Source: Hafnia alvei (GTDB taxonomy: Bacteria > Pseudomonadota > Gammaproteobacteria > Enterobacterales > Enterobacteriaceae). From it: a stretch of 64,000 bases of DNA. The notes under the pieces are model-generated. The model searched no databases and was not told the origin of the DNA. It saw only the letters and a program-made list of their open reading frames with translations. Positions 56,478-64,000 of this stretch are shown piece by piece; within the stretch, counting starts at the first letter, position 1; each line of letters begins with the position of its first letter. The position numbers were made by a program, and so were the translations under genes. The stretch is from NCBI RefSeq assembly GCF_964063325.1, contig NZ_OZ061315.1:4092001-4156000 (forward strand). The letters run 5' to 3'.

Positions 56478-58004
56478 TCAAGACTTGGCTAACGATGAGC
56501 AGCGCACGTGATAGCCATGCAATGCTTCAATCAAATATTGGTAACGGGTAAATTTATGCTGATAGGCGCACCACACCGCGCTATCGGGTTCAATGCGTTG
56601 AATCGCATGGCTAAGCTGGCTTTGCGCCTGTTTCACGTTGGAGTACACACCGCTGCCCACCAGCGCCACCAAGGCCGCGCCCAAACAGCCCGTTTCTTCA
56701 ACCTGTGGCAACTCAACGGGTAAACCGCTGACATCGGCCAGCATTTGCATCCAGACTTTCGAGCGCGCCGGCCCGCCGGTAACACGCAGTTTGCGTACCT
56801 GAGTAAAACGTTCACGCATGCGATTGAGATGGGTCATGTGGCTAAACACCACGCCTTCGTAAACCGCCTGTAAAAGATGCTCGCGCCGATGTAGCGATTG
56901 CAGACCATAAAAACCGGCGGTCATATCCAAACCGGCATTGCTGCCATACAAAAACGGCAAAAACATCACGTCGCTGCCGGCCTTCGGCAATGCGCCTACC
57001 GACTGATTAATTTCATCAAAACTGATGCCGCCGCACTGTTGGGTCAGCCATTCCAAATTGGCGGAAGAGGTCGGGCTGGCCTCATGCACGATGTAATTAT
57101 TCTCATCGTCACCCGGCGTATTGGCATAACGCCCATAGACATAGGGATAGGGTTCGTTCGAAGAGATGCACTTGGCAACGCCGCTGGTCACCGCCCAAGT
57201 TCCCATCACTGCGTTAAGCGTGAATTCATCCTGAAGGCCAGCACAGATCGCGGTCGACACCACATCAAACAGCCCTCCCACCACGGGCGTGCCAGCGCGC
57301 AGCCCCGTGGCCTCAGCCACCTCGCGTGTTACTTTTCCGCATATTTCAGTAGAGCCCACAATCGGTGGCAGAACAGAAGAAACCTCAGGTATTCCAAGCC
57401 ACTGCGTTAACTGGGGGTCATATTCGCCCTGCATCATGTTGTAGAGATTGGATTCAGAAATATTCGTCTCTTCGCAACCGCGTTCACCTGTCAGGCAGAA
57501 ACGCAGATAGTCATGCGCCATCATCACTGAGCCAATTTTCTGATAACGTTCTGGCTGATGCTGTTTAACCCAGCGCAGTAAAGAAACCGGATGGCCAGTC
57601 CACAGGGTTTGCCGTGTAAGCGGATAGAGCATTTCAGGCAGCCCATCACGCTGCCACTGCGACACCACGTCAGTGGCTCGCCGATCCGATGACAGCATGG
57701 CATTGCCCAGCGGCCTGTTTTCTTTATCTAAGAGAAACAGTCCCTTGCCCTGAGCCGATATTCCGATAGCCTGCACCCGCTGACCATTAACACCGCTTTG
57801 GCGCAGCAGCATGGCGATAGTTTCTATACAGGCTTTCCATAGCAGAGACATGTCGCGTTCGGCCCAGCCCGGATGCTCGCTGATTACCGGCAACGCTTGG
57901 CGGCTAATACACAATTCCGCGCCCTGCCTATCGTATAGCCCTGCCTTGAGATAGGTGCCGCCACAGTCGATACCCAGCCAATATTCCGTGGATGTCGCAC
58001 TCAT
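56478..58004 (-). CDS. lyxK: L-xylulose / 3-keto-L-gulonate kinase (YiaP/LyxK)
   Basis: A 508-residue FGGY-family kinase closely following E. coli LyxK (498): YWLGIDCGGTYLKAGLYD, GISAQGKGLFLLDKENRPLGNA, TRQTLWTGHPVSLLRW, VGGLFDVVSTAICAGL and RVTGGPARSKVWMQMLADV. It phosphorylates 3-keto-L-gulonate in this pathway. The open frame reaches 58052, but I take the ATG at 58004, which follows AGGA with 6-nt spacing and aligns with the family. A compact inverted-repeat element separates it from yiaX2. Confidence 0.93.
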   Translation of the reverse strand: MSATSTEYWLGIDCGGTYLKAGLYDRQGAELCISRQALPVISEHPGWAERDMSLLWKACIETIAMLLRQSGVNGQRVQAIGISAQGKGLFLLDKENRPLGNAMLSSDRRATDVVSQWQRDGLPEMLYPLTRQTLWTGHPVSLLRWVKQHQPERYQKIGSVMMAHDYLRFCLTGERGCEETNISESNLYNMMQGEYDPQLTQWLGIPEVSSVLPPIVGSTEICGKVTREVAEATGLRAGTPVVGGLFDVVSTAICAGLQDEFTLNAVMGTWAVTSGVAKCISSNEPYPYVYGRYANTPGDDENNYIVHEASPTSSANLEWLTQQCGGISFDEINQSVGALPKAGSDVMFLPFLYGSNAGLDMTAGFYGLQSLHRREHLLQAVYEGVVFSHMTHLNRMRERFTQVRKLRVTGGPARSKVWMQMLADVSGLPVELPQVEETGCLGAALVALVGSGVYSNVKQAQSQLSHAIQRIEPDSAVWCAYQHKFTRYQYLIEALHGYHVRCSSLAKS

Positions 58005-58041
58005 AGTCATTCCTGTTATTTGCATTGATTGCCCCACCAGT

Positions 58042-58145
58042 CCCCCTCCCAACCTCCCCCTTGTCAGCGGGAGGAGCCGATCGAGATCCTCACAAACTAC
58101 GCTGAACGGTTCCCTCCCCTGCGAAGGGGAGGGTTAGGGTGGGGG
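58042..58145. repeat. C-rich inverted-repeat element inside the yia operon
   Basis: Left arm CCCCCTCCCAACCTCCCCCT (58042-58061) and right arm AAGGGGAGGGTTAGGGTGG (58124-58142) are inverted copies; each arm also folds locally with its inner flank (CCCCTTG..CGGGAGG; CCCTCCCCTGCGAAGGGGAGGG region). It has no coding capacity and lies between yiaX2 and lyxK. Confidence 0.7.
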
Positions 58146-58149
58146 CTAT

Positions 58150-59487
58150 TTACGCCGCCGTGCGTTTGCCTTCTGGCAGTTGCGCACCAGACTGCGTTGG
58201 TACATCACATTTCGCAGGCAGCAACAGCGCCAGCAGCGCAGCTATCGCCAGCGACAGGGCAAGGCAATAAACACCGGCATCTTTGTTGTAATAAGTAATC
58301 AGCAACCCAACCGCATACGGCCCGCAAAATCCGCCAAGGTTACCGAGCGCGTTAATCACCCCACGCGCCCCTCCCGCCATTTCTGCGCTAAATAACTTGG
58401 CTGGAATGGTCCAAAATACGCCCGCAGCCGACTGTAGAAATACGCCGCAGCCCACCAGCATCGCGTACGACCACCACACATGGTTTTTCAACGTCACAGA
58501 CAGGAACATGCACGCAGCGAAACCCAGCAGCGGTAAGAACACGAACAGCTTGCGTTTACCGGTGCGGTCAGAGAGTGAAGAGAAGAGGAACATGCCTGCC
58601 ATCGCACCGACATAAGGGAGAATGGCCAACATGCCCACCTGCCCCATTGAGGTATGGGTCAGCTCTTTGAGGATGGTCGGCAGCCACAGGGTGTAGCCGT
58701 AAATACCGGTTTGATAAAAGAAGTTCAGCGCGATCAGCTGCCACATGGTTTTATCGGACAGCACCGCACTCAGAGAGGCGTTTTTCACCTCTTTTCCAGC
58801 AATCGCGCGCTGCTCTTCGGCTAAGGTGGCGATCAGCCAGCTTTTCTCTTTTTCCGAAATCCAGCGTGCCTCTTGTGGTCGGTCACACACCGCCATAACC
58901 CACAGAACCAGCACCGCTACCGACATCAAACCTTCAATGATAAATAGCCAGCGCCAGTCAAGCGCGGTGATAATCCAGCCCGAAAGCGGTGCCGTGATAA
59001 TGCCGGCAATCGGCACAAACATAATCACAATCGCATTGGCGCGTCCGCGTTCAGCGTCTGGGAACCAGTTGCTGATCATCGTGAGCACAACGGGCAACAT
59101 TCCCCCTTCCGCGACCCCAAGAGCAAAGCGCAGAAACAGGAGTTGGTAATGATTCGTCACCAAGCCGGTTAAAATAGAAATAACCACCCACGCGACCAGT
59201 GACCAACCAATGAATTTCTTCCCGCTGCCGTGCACGGCAATTTTTCCACCGGGGACTTGCAGAAATAAATAACCAATAAAAAAGATACCGCCGGCTAATC
59301 CCGCCATGGACGCCGTAATACCGAGATCGGCATCCATCCCTCCGGGCATCGCGAAGGCGATATTCACCCTATCCATGTAGGAAATAATGCAGGCAATTAA
59401 GATCGGAGGAATTATTCTTAGCCATCGCTGGCGTGGAATATCATTCGGTATATTATTTTTATGTAGAGTTTCAGAGTTAGAGTTCAT
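58150..59487 (-). CDS. yiaX2: MFS sugar-acid transporter (YiaX2)
   Basis: A 445-residue major-facilitator protein of the anion:cation symporter type, with 12 membrane spans (YMDRVNIAFAMPG in helix 1, GVAEGGMLPVVLTMISNWFPDAERGRANA in loop 4-5). Position and family match Klebsiella YiaX2, which replaces the TRAP transporter YiaMNO of E. coli and takes up L-ascorbate-type acids. It has a 126-bp spacing after yiaX1 and continues to lyxK across a repeat element. Confidence 0.88.
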   Translation of the reverse strand: MNSNSETLHKNNIPNDIPRQRWLRIIPPILIACIISYMDRVNIAFAMPGGMDADLGITASMAGLAGGIFFIGYLFLQVPGGKIAVHGSGKKFIGWSLVAWVVISILTGLVTNHYQLLFLRFALGVAEGGMLPVVLTMISNWFPDAERGRANAIVIMFVPIAGIITAPLSGWIITALDWRWLFIIEGLMSVAVLVLWVMAVCDRPQEARWISEKEKSWLIATLAEEQRAIAGKEVKNASLSAVLSDKTMWQLIALNFFYQTGIYGYTLWLPTILKELTHTSMGQVGMLAILPYVGAMAGMFLFSSLSDRTGKRKLFVFLPLLGFAACMFLSVTLKNHVWWSYAMLVGCGVFLQSAAGVFWTIPAKLFSAEMAGGARGVINALGNLGGFCGPYAVGLLITYYNKDAGVYCLALSLAIAALLALLLPAKCDVPTQSGAQLPEGKRTAA

Positions 59488-59613
59488 AACTTCACGCCTT
59501 AATCATTATTGATACGGCCCGTACATTAGGATGCACAGATTTCCCCATTGATATGGGTTTATTTGGTGAAGACTTAATGCATTTAATCCATTAAATAATT
59601 TAAAGTATTACTG

Positions 59614-60573
59614 CTAATTTCGTGTCGCGATATTTAAAGCATTAATTCCATCGCGCAATATATCAATACGATGTGCAACGCTAGCTTTAGGATCAATTTC
59701 TAATAATTTAATTCCAGCAAAACTTAATGATTCCAATGGCGCTAGCTTAAACATTTCAGACGCCAGCTCTACGGTCATTAAACTTTCAGCACAGTTAACC
59801 CGCGCGCTTGCGAACGGTGCAAAAGGCGCGTGTAAATCTTGCCAATCACCGTACGCGCCACCCGTCGCTGTACCAGAAAACATCAATGCCTTAAGCACCC
59901 CAGCCTGCTGGCTTTGTTGCAGATGCTGTAAGGGCAATGTCGTGTTGCGTCCTTCAATCGCTGAACGAGCCCAGTTAATGGCTATGCCAACCTCTTTTTC
60001 CAGCGCCTGAATCACCGCAATTTCCTGCTCTAAAGGCAAAAAGCCTTTGCGTGAATCAGGTTTATTCATTGCATCGCAGTGTTCAATCACCAGCTCGCAC
60101 GGCCAGTCCCAGCGCGCAATCTGCTGCATTGACTCAGCAAAGCATTCTGCCGCCAGCGCAACATCATCAGAGCCCGCCAATGGCGCAGACTGAATCTCCA
60201 AGGCGAGGATTTTCTTCATGCCAAAGCGATCGTTGGCGCGGTTAATTATATTCAAAATATGGCGATAGTATTCAACGCAGGCCAAGCGCTGCGCTTTGTC
60301 TGCCGAAGCCAAGCCAAAGCCTCCGTGCCCTGCACGACGGCGCATCGTTTCCATAACGGCGGTGACTACAATCTGCCAGTCCGCAGGGATCTGTTGAAAT
60401 AAATAGTCATCGCCGTAAGGATGAAGATTTTCCAGACAAGGCTGTTCAATCCCGCGTATTCCTTCAACGTCCGCAAGGCCACGCCAGAACGCCGTCTCTT
60501 GATCGCGATCGCGTTGATGAAATGAAGGTGCGCAGGGGTACGCTCCGACAATAAAGCCGTGATTATAATTCAT
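59614..60573 (-). CDS. yiaX1: YiaX1, DUF4862-type TIM-barrel protein
   Basis: 319 residues without signal peptide. The pattern (GAYPCAPSFHQRDRDQETAFW, LEIQSAPLAGS, LVIEHCDAM, GIAINWARSAIEGR, MFSGTATGGAYGDWQD) suggests an AP-endonuclease/sugar-isomerase-like barrel with conserved acids and His. It occupies the place of yiaX1 in the Klebsiella yiaKLX1X2PQRS operon, which is absent from the E. coli version. Its reaction is not established; a sugar-acid isomerase or lactone-handling step is a guess. Confidence 0.8.
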   Translation of the reverse strand: MNYNHGFIVGAYPCAPSFHQRDRDQETAFWRGLADVEGIRGIEQPCLENLHPYGDDYLFQQIPADWQIVVTAVMETMRRRAGHGGFGLASADKAQRLACVEYYRHILNIINRANDRFGMKKILALEIQSAPLAGSDDVALAAECFAESMQQIARWDWPCELVIEHCDAMNKPDSRKGFLPLEQEIAVIQALEKEVGIAINWARSAIEGRNTTLPLQHLQQSQQAGVLKALMFSGTATGGAYGDWQDLHAPFAPFASARVNCAESLMTVELASEMFKLAPLESLSFAGIKLLEIDPKASVAHRIDILRDGINALNIATRN

Positions 60574-60610
60574 TGAAAATTATCCCTTGGTGGTGGAAAT
60601 AATTAATGCT

Positions 60611-61078
60611 TTAAATAAGCTCGCTCAGCGCGACTTTTACGACAACTTTACGAATTGGCGTCGCTTTATTTTTTATACATCCGGGACGATGAACGTCTTG
60701 TGGGAAGAAAATGGCATAGCTTCCCTCGGTCATCGTTAATTCTGATTCATCATTTACGTCGTGATAAAAAATAATATCTCGCTCAGCTAATAATGATTCA
60801 GAGATTTTATTATTTCCGCGCTCCGCCGCGACACAGATAATCTCTTCACCCTTGGCTAAAAATTGAATATCAATATAGCGGCGATGAACTTCTGGGCGAT
60901 TATCTTTTTTAGGCCGCGTTGTCATATCAATAATCTGCGCATAAATATTACGCCCATCAATTTCGACTTCTCCAACCTTTTGCTGGCTAAAATCCGTGGT
61001 ACGTAAAAAGTTGAGTGCTCTTTGGATTGCCGTTGGCAACTCACAGGGATTTTCATTGCTAATATGGCCGAATATCAT
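60611..61078 (-). CDS. yiaL: YiaL, YhcH/TabA-family cupin
   Basis: A 155-residue beta-sandwich protein of the YhcH/YjgK/YiaL family (DUF386): MIFGHISNENPCELPTAIQRAL at the start, RRYIDIQFLAKGEEII and FFPQDVHRPGCIKN carrying the conserved metal-binding His/Glu. Family members are linked to sialic-acid and sugar-acid use and to biofilm. It starts 12 bp after yiaK. Confidence 0.92.
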   Translation of the reverse strand: MIFGHISNENPCELPTAIQRALNFLRTTDFSQQKVGEVEIDGRNIYAQIIDMTTRPKKDNRPEVHRRYIDIQFLAKGEEIICVAAERGNNKISESLLAERDIIFYHDVNDESELTMTEGSYAIFFPQDVHRPGCIKNKATPIRKVVVKVALSELI

Positions 61079-61090
61079 GATATTGCGTCC

Positions 61091-62089
61091 TTAGAGTGCC
61101 TGAATTTTTGCCCATACGCTGTCATCAATGGTGATGCCATTGCGGCGATTTTCGGCCAGCAACTGGGTAAACTCATGGCCCGGCAAACGAATAGCCACCT
61201 CAGGATTAGCGCGCTCCGCCCCTTTCACGTAATCCATAATGCGCTGTAGCTTGGCATCGCGAGTCGCACCTTCAATTAAGCGGTCGACCTCAATGGCGAT
61301 AAAAATTTGTGAAATGCCATATTCGTCAGAGTTGTCCTCTGTAACTTCAGCCACCGATGCACCATCAGACAACAGCGTCGCAATCATATCCAACACGATA
61401 GATAACCCAGATCCCTTCCAGTATCCCATCGGTAAAATGCGGCGATTTTTCTCTATCACGCCCGGCTCACGGGTGAGATTGCCCTCGTCATCGAAGCCAC
61501 CGTCAACGGGCAGTTCACGCCCTGCTAAACGGTTCACTTCCAACATGCCGTAAGAGAACATCGACATTGACATATCCACCATGGTGATCGGATTTCCCGG
61601 GATCGCCACGATCAACGGATTCGTGCCAATACGACATTCTTTCGCTCCCCACGGCGGCATAACGGCAATCGAATTCGTCCAGCAAATGCCAATATAACCT
61701 TTCTCAGCGGCCTGCCATCCGTAGCTTCCGCCGCGCATCCAGTGGTTGGCATTGCGCACCGCAATTAAGCCAATGCCGTGGTCTGAGGCCAAAGACATCG
61801 CACGATCCATCATTTTTTTCGCGGTGAGATTGCCGATAGAACGCTGTGCATCCCATTGCTCAATCGCCCCCAATGCCAGAACACGCTTTGCCTGCGCGTC
61901 AGGGATGATATCCCCCGCCTCAAGCTGTTGAATAAAGCGAGGAAAACGGTTCACCCCGTGAGAATAGACGCCAGATTCCGTGGTTTGGGCAAACATCGTT
62001 GCGCACTCGCTGGCGGTTTCAGCCTGAACGCCACGCGCCAATAGCACCCGTTCAAACTCCTGTTTTAACTGGTCAAAACTCACTCGCAT
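61091..62089 (-). CDS. yiaK: 2,3-diketo-L-gulonate reductase
   Basis: 332 residues, the E. coli YiaK length. This is the NADH-dependent malate/lactate-dehydrogenase-like fold of the YlbC/YiaK family: TTESGVYSHGVNRFPRFIQQLE, RNANHWMRGGSYGWQAAEKG with the catalytic His, and GIGLIAV and GYWKGSGLSIVLDM. It reduces 2,3-diketo-L-gulonate to 3-keto-L-gulonate, the first step of the pathway. The ATG at 62089 has AGGAG 7 nt upstream; the frame continues to 62110 without one. It is the first gene of the operon, divergent from yiaJ. Confidence 0.95.
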   Translation of the reverse strand: MRVSFDQLKQEFERVLLARGVQAETASECATMFAQTTESGVYSHGVNRFPRFIQQLEAGDIIPDAQAKRVLALGAIEQWDAQRSIGNLTAKKMMDRAMSLASDHGIGLIAVRNANHWMRGGSYGWQAAEKGYIGICWTNSIAVMPPWGAKECRIGTNPLIVAIPGNPITMVDMSMSMFSYGMLEVNRLAGRELPVDGGFDDEGNLTREPGVIEKNRRILPMGYWKGSGLSIVLDMIATLLSDGASVAEVTEDNSDEYGISQIFIAIEVDRLIEGATRDAKLQRIMDYVKGAERANPEVAIRLPGHEFTQLLAENRRNGITIDDSVWAKIQAL

Positions 62090-62141
62090 AGCGCTCTCCT
62101 CGTGATTCAAACAATCTATTTGTTGGTTTTTAAATCTTTAA

Positions 62142-62158
62142 ATTTCACTATGTGAAAT
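62142..62158. promoter_or_regulatory. Palindromic operator candidate in the yiaK-yiaJ gap
   Basis: ATTTCACTATGTGAAAT is a perfect 7+7 inverted repeat, 53 bp before yiaK. It is the best operator candidate for YiaJ in the 298-bp divergent gap. A weaker one, ATCACTGCAGTGTGAT, lies at 62349-62364 just before yiaJ. Confidence 0.45.
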
Positions 62159-62387
62159 CAGATTCCAAAAAATAATACCGCTCAAATTTTAACAAGTCAA
62201 AGCACTGTCGTTTTTTAAAAACCATATAAATCAATTAGTTGTTTTTTATCATTCAAGAACGTGACGTAAAACACACTTCGGGTAGGGGGAAAATTGGAAG
62301 GGAAATAATGCAAAGGAATAACAAAAAATGGCGATAAATTGAGTTAACATCACTGCAGTGTGATTTGACTGGAAAGATTAAAGGCGA

Positions 62388-63209
62388 ATGAAAACAAAAG
62401 AGAAAGCAACCGAGATCGAGCCAAGCAAAGAAAAACCGGCTGGAAGCCAAAGCCTTTTTCGCGGGCTGCAGCTGATAGAGATCCTGAGCAACTATCCCAA
62501 CGGATGTCCGTTGGCGCACCTTTCTGAGCTAGCGCAATTAAATAAAAGCACCGTGCACCGCCTATTACAGGGTTTGCAATCCTGCGGCTATGTCACTCCG
62601 GCACCGGCGGCAGGCAGCTATCGTTTAACCACTAAGTTTATTGCCGTTGGGCAAAAAGCATTATCTTCGTTGAACATCATCCATGTGGCAGCCCCTCACT
62701 TAGAAGCGCTGAATATTGCCACCGGAGAAACCATTAACTTCTCCAGCCGCGAAGACGATCACGCCATCTTGATTTATAAATTAGAACCAACGACCGGCAT
62801 GCTGCGAACGCGAGCCTACATCGGCCAGCACATGCCTCTGTACTGTTCGGCGATGGGGAAAATCTACATGGCCTATGGTCATCACGACTATGTAGAGTCT
62901 TATTGGAAGAGCCACCAAGATGAGATCCAGCCGCTTACGCGCAATACCATCATTCAGCTAGATCAGATGTACCAAGAGTTAGAGCAGATCCGCCAGCAGG
63001 GAATGGCAATGGACCGAGAGGAAAATGAGCTGGGCGTATCCTGTATTGCGGTGCCGGTCTTTGATATTCATCACCGCGTGAGTTATTCGGTCTCCATCTC
63101 CCTTTCAACCGCCAAACTGGGCATGATTGGTGAGCAGAATCTGTTAAAACCACTCAAAGAGACCGCAGCGGCGATATCGCGCGAGCTGGGTCTCAATACC
63201 TACGAATAA
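62388..63209 (+). CDS. yiaJ: IclR-family regulator YiaJ
   Basis: A 273-residue IclR-type regulator almost identical in pattern to E. coli YiaJ (PlaR): GSQSLFRGLQLIEILSNYPNGCPLAHLSELAQLNKSTVHRLL-type winged HTH (residues ~18-75), then an effector domain with CSAMGKIYMAYGHHDY and ENELGVSCIAVPVFD. It represses the divergent yiaK operon until a sugar-acid inducer binds. AAAGG precedes the ATG. Confidence 0.94.
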   Translation: MKTKEKATEIEPSKEKPAGSQSLFRGLQLIEILSNYPNGCPLAHLSELAQLNKSTVHRLLQGLQSCGYVTPAPAAGSYRLTTKFIAVGQKALSSLNIIHVAAPHLEALNIATGETINFSSREDDHAILIYKLEPTTGMLRTRAYIGQHMPLYCSAMGKIYMAYGHHDYVESYWKSHQDEIQPLTRNTIIQLDQMYQELEQIRQQGMAMDREENELGVSCIAVPVFDIHHRVSYSVSISLSTAKLGMIGEQNLLKPLKETAAAISRELGLNTYE

Positions 63210-63235
63210 ACCGCTATTTTGCCTACCGTTGCCGC

Positions 63236-63856
63236 CTAGGCGGTAACGCCTTCACTGGCCACCCGCGTCATTAATTCATCAAACATCTGCATAACGTTCA
63301 ATAACTGCTGGCGCTGATCGTGATGCAGCTTTTGATAACGGCGCTCTACCGGCACCTGACTGATTACCTCTGACGCCGCGTAGTGCTCAATTTCGAGCCA
63401 CCACTGGCCTTGTTCCACACGCAGATTAAGATGGCGAAAATGCAAATCATCCAGAGCAGCAAAAATATGCGGATAACAATTCAACACCGCTAACAAACGT
63501 TGGCTATCGTCGTTTTTATCTTTGCAGCGGAACCGCACGCCGCCGCGCCCTAAAATATTGCCATTACGCGCCCTTAACCTGACGGGCTGCTGCAATCCGG
63601 TCGTTCCCTGAAGATGGAAATGGCTACACACCACAAATGAGCGAAATAACGCCGTCGCCTTTTCACGTACTTCGATCGTTAATCCCTGTGGCAAAGTGAC
63701 CGTTAAACTACACGGCGATGTGCGCTCGCAGGCATAAGGACGAAAATCACGCGCCACCAGATTTAACATCTGCCCAGGTCGATACCCCACAGGTTCACGC
63801 GACGTCATCAACCAATGCCACGCCCGACTTAGTAAAGGAACTGCGCTGTTCACCAC
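63236..63856 (-). CDS. Conserved hypothetical protein (possibly DUF3156)
   Basis: A 206-residue soluble protein, convergent with yiaJ, with only 26 bp between the stops. It is basic with many Trp/His/Arg (AWHWLMTSREPVGYRPGQML, GRGGVRFRCKDKNDD, HYAASEVISQVPVERRYQKL). I see no signal peptide, membrane span or catalytic motif, and the family assignment is from memory and weak. A short palindrome around CCTAGG (63228-63247) overlaps its stop codon. The last 144 bp of the window after it hold nothing I can name. Confidence 0.7.
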   Translation of the reverse strand: MVNSAVPLLSRAWHWLMTSREPVGYRPGQMLNLVARDFRPYACERTSPCSLTVTLPQGLTIEVREKATALFRSFVVCSHFHLQGTTGLQQPVRLRARNGNILGRGGVRFRCKDKNDDSQRLLAVLNCYPHIFAALDDLHFRHLNLRVEQGQWWLEIEHYAASEVISQVPVERRYQKLHHDQRQQLLNVMQMFDELMTRVASEGVTA

Positions 63857-64000
63857 TCACTCTCCATCGACAAGATTCATATTGTTGCGTTAGCCAAGCG
63901 CGGCCAACAGGCGGCGTAATATACACAATCCGCAGACTGATGCAAAAGCACTCATAGGGATGAGGTTTAGAGAGTTGGGGGAGAGGTATTTTGATGTGAG

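Overview
The window reads as chromosome of an enterobacterium close to Hafnia (H. alvei / H. paralvei / Obesumbacterium group). That placement is an inference. It rests on E. coli-like housekeeping genes (rnk, cybC, pmbA, yjgA, dbpA), adiC placed directly ahead of adiA, a gadB-gadC-glsA cluster and a Klebsiella-type yiaKLX1X2PQRS operon. I see no rRNA, tRNA, CRISPR array, prophage or insertion sequence.

Layout. (1) 1-8.4 kb, ordinary genes: rnk, a Tat-exported transglutaminase-like protein, cytochrome b562 with a membrane cytochrome b, pmbA, yjgA, a barnase/barstar pair and a GabD-like dehydrogenase. (2) 8.5-27.3 kb, an acid-resistance island: hdeB, an Hha-like protein, gadB, gadC, glutaminase, a voltage-gated-type K+ channel with a zinc ribbon, evgS/evgA, adiC, adiA and a ytcA-mdtN-mdtO-like export cluster. 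Amino-acid decarboxylases, their antiporters, a glutaminase feeding glutamate, a periplasmic chaperone and the controlling two-component system lie together. (3) 27.4-50.1 kb, an adhesin array: three tandem paralogous inverse autotransporters (intimin/invasin-like) on the minus strand. Their LysM and beta-barrel modules are nearly identical, they carry 4, 8 and 10 copies of a ~122-residue Ig-like repeat, and they end in three unrelated C-terminal tips. One is split by a single in-frame amber codon. Two are followed by near-identical small exported proteins. Between the second and third lie wrecked copies of dbpA and of a DUF1471 gene whose intact versions follow the third adhesin, so the array grew by segmental duplication. 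(4) 50.2-53.7 kb: a 6-phospho-beta-glycosidase with a PTS EIIC, and an NlpC/P60 peptidase. (5) 54.2-63.9 kb: the yia operon (diketogulonate / L-ascorbate-type catabolism), its IclR regulator yiaJ and a conserved hypothetical gene.

The most interesting non-coding signal is an 18-bp inverted repeat resembling the E. coli EvgA box. It occurs at matched distances in front of hdeB and gadB, between evgA and adiC, and upstream of all three adhesin genes, which suggests that the EvgA of the acid island also controls the adhesin array. Two structured intergenic repeats of one family (3.3 kb and 54.0 kb) and a third inverted-repeat element inside the yia operon are also present.
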